NCBI GenBank assembly: GCA_946887085.1
Contig: CAMPKG010000074.1
Location: forward strand, 1-11,760
Direction: 5' to 3'
Source of the DNA: an uncultured Sphingobacteriales bacterium
Lineage (GTDB): Bacteria > Bacteroidota > Bacteroidia > Chitinophagales > Chitinophagaceae
Length of the DNA stretch: 11,760 bases
Shown here: positions 1 through 7,500 of the stretch, piece after piece
Numbering within the stretch: position 1 is the first letter of the stretch
Layout of the letters: each line of letters opens with the position of its first letter
Position numbers and translations under genes: made by a program
Notes under the pieces: generated by a model
Database searches by the model: none
The model's input: the letters and a program-made list of their open reading frames with translations, nothing else
What the model was told of the DNA's origin: nothing

Positions 1-242
1 GAATAAATGAAATAAAAAAGCAGCCGGGCGAAGATATCTTGCTTTTTGGTAGCCCCACGGCAACACATTCACTGATTCAACTGAACTTAATTGACGGCTA
101 CTGGCTATTTGTTAATCCAATTATTCTTGGACAAGGCATTCCATTGTTTGTAGACATCAAAGAAAAAATAAAACTACAACTAGCGACTACCCGAAGCTTT
201 ACCAACGGGGTAATTGAACTGAACTACACAGTGGACAAATAA
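1..242 (+). CDS. 3' end of a dihydrofolate reductase / RibD C-terminal-domain family protein (partial)
   Basis: The reading frame is open from the left edge (first whole codon at position 3) to a TAA at 240-242, so only about 79 C-terminal residues are present. A TTG at 39 could be read as a start, but the frame continues upstream with family-like sequence (KQPGEDILLFGS), so the true start lies outside the window. The pattern GEDILLFGS, then a helix ending LIDGYWLFVNPIILGQG and PLF, is typical of the C-terminal half of the RibD C-terminal/DHFR-like fold. In these proteins the glycine-rich strand binds NADPH and the VNP-LGxG segment closes the sheet. Many Bacteroidota carry several small stand-alone members of unknown substrate, so reductase activity is inference. 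It points the same way as glgX but is separated from it by about 300 non-coding bases that contain a promoter, so it is probably not part of that operon. Confidence 0.75.
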   Translation, partial: INEIKKQPGEDILLFGSPTATHSLIQLNLIDGYWLFVNPIILGQGIPLFVDIKEKIKLQLATTRSFTNGVIELNYTVDK

Positions 243-310
243 TACGAAGAACCGCCACCCCAGTGAAAATAAACAACTTACAACCACGCTAAATTAGTAA
301 ACAGTAAAAA

Positions 311-325
311 CACTGAAATTCAGTG
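311..325. repeat. 15-bp perfect palindrome (7-bp arms, one central base)
   Basis: The sequence CACTGAAATTCAGTG is its own reverse complement except for the central base. As RNA it could form a 5-bp stem with a 5-base loop, but no T-run follows, so it is a poor intrinsic terminator for the upstream gene. As DNA it has the shape of an operator for a dimeric regulator, about 65 bases upstream of the putative -33 element. A 15-base palindrome in AT-rich spacer can occur by chance, and no regulator gene is visible nearby, so function is unproven. Confidence 0.35.
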
Positions 326-388
326 ACTTCCGTATTCTACGAACCGTTTGGAACACTGTCGAAACCAACTAGCGCGTGACTTAAGCTG

Positions 389-418
389 TTGTCCATAGTC
401 CTTCATCGGATATGTTTG
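389..418 (+). promoter_or_regulatory. Putative Bacteroidota sigma-A-type promoter of the glgX-treZ-treY/malQ operon
   Basis: A TTG at 389-391 (-33 element) is followed by exactly 19 bases and then TATGTTTG at 411-418. This fits the Bacteroidota consensus TTTG or TTG, about 19 bases, TAnnTTTG. Transcription would start a few bases after 418. It is the best match I found in the region upstream of glgX, and the tightly overlapping genes downstream need a promoter here. The call rests on motif and position only; there is no transcript evidence. Confidence 0.6.
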
Positions 419-441
419 CAATACATATACCACACTCTCAG

Positions 442-471
442 AATTTTTCGGTCATTTTAGACTTAAAAATT
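442..471 (+). repeat. AT-only inverted repeat in the glgX leader
   Basis: AATTTTT at 442-448 and AAAAATT at 465-471 are exact inverted repeats separated by 16 bases. They lie in the predicted 5' untranslated leader, where they could form a weak A-U stem, but such low-complexity arms arise easily by chance in AT-rich leaders. The first arm is preceded by a short stretch that does not extend the pairing. Confidence 0.2.
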
Positions 472-549
472 AACTGGTCGATATAAAACTCAGCTGGCAT
501 TATTATTATCTGTTTCGGAGGATAAAAAGATTATTGCCCGTACTTATAT

Positions 550-2679
550 ATGGATACTAAAGTGTTCATTGGCGATCCCTTTCCCCTTGGTGCCACCTGG
601 GATGGAAACGGGGTCAATTTTGCCATCTATTCGCAGTGCGCCACGAGTGTGGAACTCTGCCTGTTCAATAGTATTCTCGACCAAGCCGAGTCTGTAAAAA
701 TACGCATGACCGAAAGGTCGGGCCATATATGGCATGTGTACCTGCCAGACATGCAGCCCGGACAGCTCTACGGCTTCCGCGTATTTGGACCATATGAACC
801 GGAGAACGGCCACAGGTTCAACCCCAACAAGCTGCTGATAGACCCGAATGCCAAAGCCATAGCCGGCACCATCGACTGGCACGACTCGCTCTTCGGCTAC
901 CAGTTAGGCCATGAGGATGAAGACCTTAGCTTTAACGCCGAGGACAGCGCACCCTTCATACCCAAATGCGTGGTCATCGATCCGCATTTTGACTGGGAGG
1001 ATGATAAACCACCAAAAATACCCTTTCACGAGACCATTATATATGAAACACATGTGAGAGGGTTTACCCGGTTGCACCCAGATATACCTGAAGAAATACG
1101 CGGAACCTTTGCCGCGCTGGCCCACCCGGTTACCATTAGTTACCTGAAGGAGCTGGGAATAACTGCTGTCGAACTATTGCCAGTTCACCACTTTGTAAGC
1201 GACAGGCACCTGCGCGAAAAACGGCTCACCAACTACTGGGGATACAATACCCTGGGCTTCTACGCACCCGATGTTCGCTATGCCAGCGGAATGCTAGGCG
1301 AGCAGGTAGTGGAATTCAAGAACATGGTTAAAGCGTTGCATAAAGCAGGTATAGAGGTGATACTGGATGTAGTATACAACCACACGGGCGAGGGCAATCA
1401 AATGGGCCCTACCCTTTCGTTCCGTGGTATAGACAACGCATCATATTACCGCCTAACGGAGAACAAGCGTTTTTACATGGACTACACGGGCACTGGCAAT
1501 ACACTAAATGCCATGTTGCCTAATGTACTGCGCCTGATAATGGACAGCCTCCGCTACTGGATACTGGAGATGCATGTGGACGGTTTCCGCTTCGATCTCG
1601 CATCAGCGCTCGCCCGCGAGCTGCATGAGGTTGACAGGCTCGGTTCTTTTTTCGACATCATCTACCAGGACCCTGTTATCTCGCAGGTGAAACTTATCGC
1701 TGAGCCCTGGGACATCGGAGAAGGCGGTTACCAGGTAGGCAACTTTCCCCATGGATGGTCGGAATGGAACGGAAAATACCGCGACTGCATACGCGACTAC
1801 TGGCGTGGCGCTGACAGCATGTTGGGCGAGTTCGCAGAGCGTTTCACCGGCAGCTCGGACCTGTATAAGGGCGACTATCGCACGCCTACTGCCAGCATCA
1901 ATTTTATCACTGCCCATGATGGTTTTACATTGACCGATCTTGTATCGTATAACGAAAAGCACAACGAAGCGAATGGTGAAGACAATAATGATGGTGAAGG
2001 GCACAACCGTTCATGGAACTGCAGCATAGAAGGCCCTACTGATGATGAAAAGGTGAATAAGCTCCGCGAAAAGCAAAAGCGAAATTTTCTAACGACGTTA
2101 TTGCTGTCGCAAGGCGTACCTATGTTGTTGGCAGGTGACGAAATGGGGCGAACACAGCAAGGTAACAACAATGCTTACTGCCAGGATAACGAAATATCTT
2201 GGATAGATTGGGAACATGCAGATAGAGATCTGCTGGAGTTTGTCAAAAAACTTATCCGGCTGCGGAAAGAACATCCGGTGTTGTGCAGGCGCGGCTGGTT
2301 TCAGGGTTACCCGATACGTGGTATCGGCCTGGAAGACATTGCCTGGTTCCTTCCCGACGGCAGCGAGATGAACGAGGAACATTGGCGTAATGATTACGCA
2401 AAATCGCTGGCCGTGTATTTAAATGGCATGGGGATACACACACTTGATTCAACTGGCGAGCGTATTGTGGATGACAGCTTCTATGTCATATTCAACGCCC
2501 ACCACGGTTCGATAGAATACAAGTTGCCAGAGGAGAAATACGGTAACAGCTGGAGAAAAATACTGGACACACACGACTGTAGTATTGATGATGACAACGA
2601 GTACACCGCCGGCAGCGTAGTGAAGGTGAGAAGCCGGTCGGTAGTAGTATTGAAACACGAGAATACGATGCCCGTATGA
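550..2679 (+). CDS. glgX: Glycogen debranching enzyme GlgX (isoamylase type, GH13_11)
   Basis: This 709-residue cytoplasmic enzyme should hydrolyse alpha-1,6 branch linkages of glycogen or limit dextrin and release linear malto-oligosaccharides. A CBM48 beta-sandwich occupies about residues 10-100 (PLGATWDGNGVNFAIYS), the GH13 barrel starts near residue 160 (YETHVRGFT) and a C-terminal beta domain closes the protein. All four GH13 regions are present: DVVYNH at 273-278, GFRFDLA with nucleophile Asp349, LIAEPWD with acid/base Glu385, and TAHDGFT with His456/Asp457. GlgX/TreX-specific stretches (GNNNAYCQD, LLAGDEMGRTQ) are intact and the length is normal for the family. ATG 550 is the only start, because an in-frame TAA lies at 523-525. 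There is no signal peptide. It is the first gene of the operon and its stop overlaps the treZ start by 4 bases, so in this context it probably feeds oligosaccharides to TreY/TreZ and could equally be called treX. Confidence 0.95.
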   Translation: MDTKVFIGDPFPLGATWDGNGVNFAIYSQCATSVELCLFNSILDQAESVKIRMTERSGHIWHVYLPDMQPGQLYGFRVFGPYEPENGHRFNPNKLLIDPNAKAIAGTIDWHDSLFGYQLGHEDEDLSFNAEDSAPFIPKCVVIDPHFDWEDDKPPKIPFHETIIYETHVRGFTRLHPDIPEEIRGTFAALAHPVTISYLKELGITAVELLPVHHFVSDRHLREKRLTNYWGYNTLGFYAPDVRYASGMLGEQVVEFKNMVKALHKAGIEVILDVVYNHTGEGNQMGPTLSFRGIDNASYYRLTENKRFYMDYTGTGNTLNAMLPNVLRLIMDSLRYWILEMHVDGFRFDLASALARELHEVDRLGSFFDIIYQDPVISQVKLIAEPWDIGEGGYQVGNFPHGWSEWNGKYRDCIRDYWRGADSMLGEFAERFTGSSDLYKGDYRTPTASINFITAHDGFTLTDLVSYNEKHNEANGEDNNDGEGHNRSWNCSIEGPTDDEKVNKLREKQKRNFLTTLLLSQGVPMLLAGDEMGRTQQGNNNAYCQDNEISWIDWEHADRDLLEFVKKLIRLRKEHPVLCRRGWFQGYPIRGIGLEDIAWFLPDGSEMNEEHWRNDYAKSLAVYLNGMGIHTLDSTGERIVDDSFYVIFNAHHGSIEYKLPEEKYGNSWRKILDTHDCSIDDDNEYTAGSVVKVRSRSVVVLKHENTMPV
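2676..2679 (+). other. ATGA stop/start overlap of glgX and treZ
   Basis: The treZ ATG (2676-2678) overlaps the glgX TGA (2677-2679). No strong ribosome-binding sequence precedes the ATG, so translation of treZ is likely coupled to termination of glgX. Confidence 0.85.
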
Positions 2680-4514
2680 AGCCAATAGATTTAGAAAGAA
2701 GAACAATAGGTGTAAATATTTGTGCTGAAGGGGACGTTGAAGTTTGTGTATGGGCGCCGGAGGCGGATAAGATAGAGCTGGTTTTGACAAATGGTAACGC
2801 AGTTGCCCTTCAGAAAACAGAATATGGTTATTGGGAAGAACTGCATTCGAATTTAAAAACAGGCGATCGATATAAGTTTCGCATAGATGGTAACGATGCT
2901 TTACCCGATCCGGCCTCGTTATCGCAGCCGGAAGGTGTTCATGGGCACTCTGAAGTTATCGACCTCGGGCATTTCAACTGGACGGATAATAAATGGAAAA
3001 ATCCGGTCCTGTCCGATTACATCATTTATGAGCTGCACACAGGTGCGTTTTCACCGCATGGTAATTTTAAGGGGATAGAAGAAAAGCTGGACTACCTGGT
3101 TGAGCTCGGTATAACAGCGGTAGAAATAATGCCGGTAGCGCAGTTCCCCGGCGGGCGCAATTGGGGATATGACGGAGTATATTCCTTTGCAGTACAGGAT
3201 AGCTATGGCGGGGCTAAGGGTTTGCAAAAATTTGTGGATGCATGTCATAGAAAAGGATTGGCTGTGGTGTTGGATGTTGTATATAACCACATGGGCCCTG
3301 AGGGCAATTACCTGCGAAACTTCGGTCCTTATTTCACCAATAAGTACCATACACCATGGGGCGATGCGATCAACTTCGATGATGCGTGGAGCGATGAGGT
3401 GCGGCGTTTCTTTATAGAGAATGTATTGATGTGGTTTCGCGACTTTCATATAGATGCACTACGCATGGATGCAGTACATGCCATCCGCGACTTTGGTGCC
3501 AAGCACATTCTTAAGGAGATACGTGAATACACAGATCAGCTAATGAAGCTGACAGAGCACACTCATTACCTGATAGTAGAATCTGATCTGAATGACACCC
3601 GCCTCATCGACCCGATAGAACGGTATGGTTACCGGATGGACGCACAATGGATAGATGAATTTCACCATTCGTTGAGAGTGGCCACCGGGCAGAAAAAACA
3701 CGGTTACTATGCAGACTTTGACGGGCTACCTCATCTTGCCAAGTCTTTCAAAAGCGCTTATGTGTATGACGGCATCTATTCAACAGAACGCAAAAGAACG
3801 TTTGGGAACAAGACCGACAAAAATCCAGCAAGCCAGTTTGTAGTATTCTCTCAAAACCACGACCAGGTGGGCAACCGTATGCTGGGTGAACGCACCAGCC
3901 AATTGGTGAGTTTTGAAATGCTGAAGTTAATGGCCGGAGCGGTATTGGTAAGCCCCTTTATACCATTGCTTTTTATGGGTGAAGAATATGGTGAACCGAA
4001 TCCTTTTCTTTATTTCGTCAGTCATACAGAGCCTGACTTGATAGAGACCGTAAGAAATGGGAGAAAAGCAGAGTTCAAAGATTTTCATGCGCAAGGCGAA
4101 GCGCCTGACCCGCAGGACGAGGAGACATTCCGCCGGTCGAAACTACAATGGGACCTGCTACATGTGAGTAAGCATTCAGTTTTGTTCAAGTACTACAAAG
4201 CGCTTATTCGCTTGCGAAAAAACAATTACGTACTCTCACATCTCGACAAAAACGATCTTGATGTAAATGTTACAAACCAGCGGCAAGTGCTGAACATCCA
4301 CCGGTATAAAGGCAGCGAACAGTTACTCTGCATATTAAACTTTTCGGCAAAAAAACAGACAGTCGCGCCGGCAGCAGATAAAAAATGGCATAAACTATTC
4401 GACTCAGCTACGCCAGAGTGGAACGGACCGGCCGCCTCACTGGCGAGTATCACATCGGGCGATGAACTAACACTGCACCCAGAAAGTATCCTCATCTATT
4501 CGCACAATGTATAA
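2676..4514 (+). CDS. treZ: Malto-oligosyltrehalose trehalohydrolase TreZ (GH13_10)
   Basis: This 612-residue enzyme should hydrolyse the alpha-1,4 bond next to the trehalosyl end of malto-oligosyltrehalose, releasing trehalose and an oligosaccharide two glucose units shorter. An N-terminal immunoglobulin-like/CBM48-type domain (VEVCVWAPEADKIELVL) spans about residues 1-105 and the GH13 barrel follows from about 110. Catalytic regions are visible: DVVYNH at 200-205 followed by MGPEGNYL, ALRMDAVHAI with nucleophile Asp265, IVESDLND with Glu302, and FSQNHDQVGNR with His395/Asp396. The MGPEGNYL, DAVHAI and NHDQVGNR forms are characteristic of TreZ and separate it from GlgX and branching enzymes. 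Length is normal and there is no signal peptide. It overlaps glgX by 4 bases and the following treY gene by 8, which fixes it as the middle gene of the operon and the direct partner of TreY. Confidence 0.95.
   Translation: MKPIDLERRTIGVNICAEGDVEVCVWAPEADKIELVLTNGNAVALQKTEYGYWEELHSNLKTGDRYKFRIDGNDALPDPASLSQPEGVHGHSEVIDLGHFNWTDNKWKNPVLSDYIIYELHTGAFSPHGNFKGIEEKLDYLVELGITAVEIMPVAQFPGGRNWGYDGVYSFAVQDSYGGAKGLQKFVDACHRKGLAVVLDVVYNHMGPEGNYLRNFGPYFTNKYHTPWGDAINFDDAWSDEVRRFFIENVLMWFRDFHIDALRMDAVHAIRDFGAKHILKEIREYTDQLMKLTEHTHYLIVESDLNDTRLIDPIERYGYRMDAQWIDEFHHSLRVATGQKKHGYYADFDGLPHLAKSFKSAYVYDGIYSTERKRTFGNKTDKNPASQFVVFSQNHDQVGNRMLGERTSQLVSFEMLKLMAGAVLVSPFIPLLFMGEEYGEPNPFLYFVSHTEPDLIETVRNGRKAEFKDFHAQGEAPDPQDEETFRRSKLQWDLLHVSKHSVLFKYYKALIRLRKNNYVLSHLDKNDLDVNVTNQRQVLNIHRYKGSEQLLCILNFSAKKQTVAPAADKKWHKLFDSATPEWNGPAASLASITSGDELTLHPESILIYSHNV
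4507..4514 (+). other. 8-base overlap of treZ stop and treY-malQ start
   Basis: The treY ATG at 4507-4509 precedes the treZ TAA at 4512-4514 in another frame. No Shine-Dalgarno-like sequence is seen just upstream, so reinitiation by terminating ribosomes is the likely mode. Confidence 0.8.
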
Positions 4515-7500
4515 TCCCGTATCTACATACCGTATACAATTCAACAAGGACTTCAACTTCTCCACCTTTGAAGCGATCATACCCTACCTCTATCAATTGG
4601 GCATCAAAACAATTTATGCTTCACCGATATTTGAAGCTGTACCCGGTAGCAATCATGGCTACGATGAGCTAAACCCGCTTCGCATCAACCCCGAGATCGG
4701 CACGGAAGAACAGTTTCTGGCCATCCACAAAAGACTGGACGAATATGGTATAGGCTGGCTGCAGGATATTGTACCTAATCACATGGCTTTCCACCCGGGC
4801 AATAAATGGTTAATGGATGTGCTGAAGAATGGCGCGTCGTCACAGTATGCATCGTATTTTGACATAGACTACAATGAAAAGCTAATGGTACCCTTCCTCG
4901 GAAAACCGTTGGAGGAAGTAATCGCTGACAATGAGATGAAACTGGCGAACAACGGTAGTGATTGGTATTTTGACTACTATGGAAACTTATTCCCGCTTTC
5001 AAAGGAGTCATCACAAGGCATAACCGACAACCCCGATATTGCGGCGCTCCGAAAGCTTACAGATAGACAGCACTACCGGCTATGTCACTGGCAGGAAACG
5101 GATAGTCATATCAACTTCCGCAGGTTCTTCACTATTAACGGTCTGATCTGTCTCAATATCCAACACCGCGATGTGTTTAATGGCTTTCATGAAAAGATCA
5201 GGCATTATTCAGATCAAAAACTGTTCAATGGCCTAAGGGTCGATCACATTGACGGCTTGCACGACCCATCAAAATACCTCACCGACCTGCGGGAGCTAAC
5301 GGGAGACGACAGCTATATAGTGGTTGAAAAAATACTGGAGCCGGGTGAAAGCCTGCCTTCGTACTGGCCTGTGCAGGGAAGTACGGGCTACGATTTCCTG
5401 GCGCTGGTCAACAATCTTTTTACTAATCGTTTGGCGGAAGAAACATTTACGAGATTCTACCAGGAGTTGGTTGGCTATGATGTTTCCATACACGAACAAC
5501 TGCGTAAAAAGAAAGCGTACATATTGTTCAATCATATGGGTGGTGAGCTCGATAACCTCTGCGGGCTATTTCTAGACCTTCATTTATCAGAAGCCGATCA
5601 GGCGAGCATCCCAACCGACAAGCTAAGGTCAGCTATAGCAGAATTTCTCATTCAATGCCCGGTATATCGTTACTATGGTAACTGTATGCCACTAGAAGAT
5701 AATGAGCAGTCGGCGATAACAGCTATCCTGGACCAGGTAAAGCGGGTAAAGCCAGATTTAAGGAATGTCATAGATCTGCTTCGTCATGCATTGATTGAGC
5801 ATCCTGGAAAAGGAGGAAACAAATACAACAAGCGGGCGCTCAGGTTTTATCAACGTTGCATGCAATTTACGGGCCCGCTGATGGCGAAAGGCGTGGAAGA
5901 TACGCTGATGTATACGTACAACAGGTTCATCGGCCATAATGAAGTCGGCGATTCTCCCGGCTCCTTCGGGATCACCATCGAGGAATTTCACAAGGCCATG
6001 ATGGAGCGACAGCGAAACTGGCCGTTATGCCTGAATGCAACTTCAACACATGACACTAAGCGTGGGGAAGATGTGCGAGCACGACTGAATGTGTTAACGG
6101 ATGTCGCGGATGATTGGATACAGGCAGTGAACCAATGGAAAGCGCTGAATGCGGGATTCAAGACCAATGGTATGCCTGATGATAATGATGAGTATTTTAT
6201 CTACCAAACATTATTGGGCGTTTACCCCCTGCATACAAATGAGGAACCAGGGTTGCAACAACGGCTGGAGAAATATATTGTGAAAGCGCTACGAGAAGCA
6301 AAAATACACTCCACCTGGACCGAGGCTAATACCGAGTACGAAGAAAGCGCCAAACGCTTTGTTTCAATTCTGCTTGATAAAAACACCGCCTTTTGGAACA
6401 GCTTTGAACGGTTCCTAAACCTCGTGAAGGAGTATGCTGTTATTAATTCGTTGTCTCAGCTGGTATTGAAAATGACCTGCCCCGGTACGCCTGATACCTA
6501 CCAGGGAAGCGAACTTTGGGATCTCAGTATGGTCGATCCCGACAACCGTCGCCCGGTTGACTATACGAAGAGACAAAAATGGCTCGGCGAATTTGCAAAC
6601 AGTACAAACCGCAGCCAGGCAATGGTACATGCTTTCAAGGATAGCGAAGATGGCAAAGTCAAATTGCTACTAACGCATCTGCTCTTGCAGCTACGAAGCA
6701 GCAACAAAGACCTCTTTGGAAAAGGGCCATACATTCCATTAGATGTTACTGGTAAGTACAAAAACAATATCATTGCGTTTGCCCGGCGCTATGAGAGAAA
6801 ATGGTTAATTGTCGCGCTGTCCCTACATACTGCGGCGCTATCGACACAAAATGACGGTATTGACTGGGCTGACACGTGTGTTAAATTGCCTCCACACGCG
6901 CCTGCATGTTGGACAAGCGCTGTGACCAAGGCTCAAAACACGACACTTAGTTTGAAAGCTGCAGCTCTTTTTGCAGAGCTACCTTTTACAATATTTGAAG
7001 CAGAGCACTCCCAAACAACGCGAAGTGCCGGTGTACTGCTGGCAATAAGCTCCCTCCCCTCAAAATATGGAATTGGTGACTTTGGCGAGAACGCATATCG
7101 CTTTGTCGACTTCCTAAGTCGGGCCGGACAAAAATACTGGCAGCTGCTACCTATCAATCCCACTGATCCTGGTAGCGGGCATTCGCCGTACAGTTCGATC
7201 TCCAGCATGGCCGGCAATACACTTTTAATAGCACCGGAATATTTTGCTGAAACGGGCCTGCTTAATGCATCAGAGCTGCGACAGTATTGGATGGAAGAAT
7301 CTGACAGGGCTGACTATGCTGCGGCAAATACCATCAAAAACGAGTTGTTTGAGCAAGCTTATAGCAATTATCAACGTAACAAAAAATCTTCGTTCCACAA
7401 ACAGTGCAAGGACTTTGAAAAGCGGGAATCGTACTGGCTAAATGATTTCGCATTGTTTGTAGCACTCAAGCATAAATACAACAATGAACCCTGGTATAAA

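Larger units (their letters stand above)
243..549. other. Non-coding region between the DHFR-like gene and glgX
   Basis: These 307 bases carry no credible gene. The first part (243-310) is A-rich with no recognisable terminator. A perfect short palindrome lies at 311-325, a Bacteroidota-type promoter at 389-418 and an AT-only inverted repeat at 442-471. A purine-rich GGAGGA at 517-522 resembles a Shine-Dalgarno sequence but sits 27 bases before the glgX ATG, too far for normal use, so it probably does not set the start. If the promoter is right, transcription would begin roughly at 423-426 and leave a leader of about 125 bases. Confidence 0.7.

Noticed and set aside
412..486. A 24-codon plus-strand frame (ATG at 412) that might be a leader peptide
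   Set aside because: Its ATG lies inside the predicted -7 promoter element, so it would not be on the transcript, and there is no ribosome-binding sequence or run of regulatory codons.
544..2790. Several minus-strand open frames of 66-133 codons opposite glgX and the start of treZ
   Set aside because: All overlap strongly conserved GH13 coding sequence, have low-complexity or cysteine-rich translations without family features, and lack plausible starts. They are best explained by codon-composition effects.
1360..3310. Similar nucleotide stretches in glgX (around 1361-1392) and treZ (around 3270-3306), looking like a dispersed repeat
   Set aside because: Both encode the GH13 region I motif DVVYNH followed by a glycine-rich turn. 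The similarity is due to shared catalytic sequence of homologous enzymes, not a repeat element.
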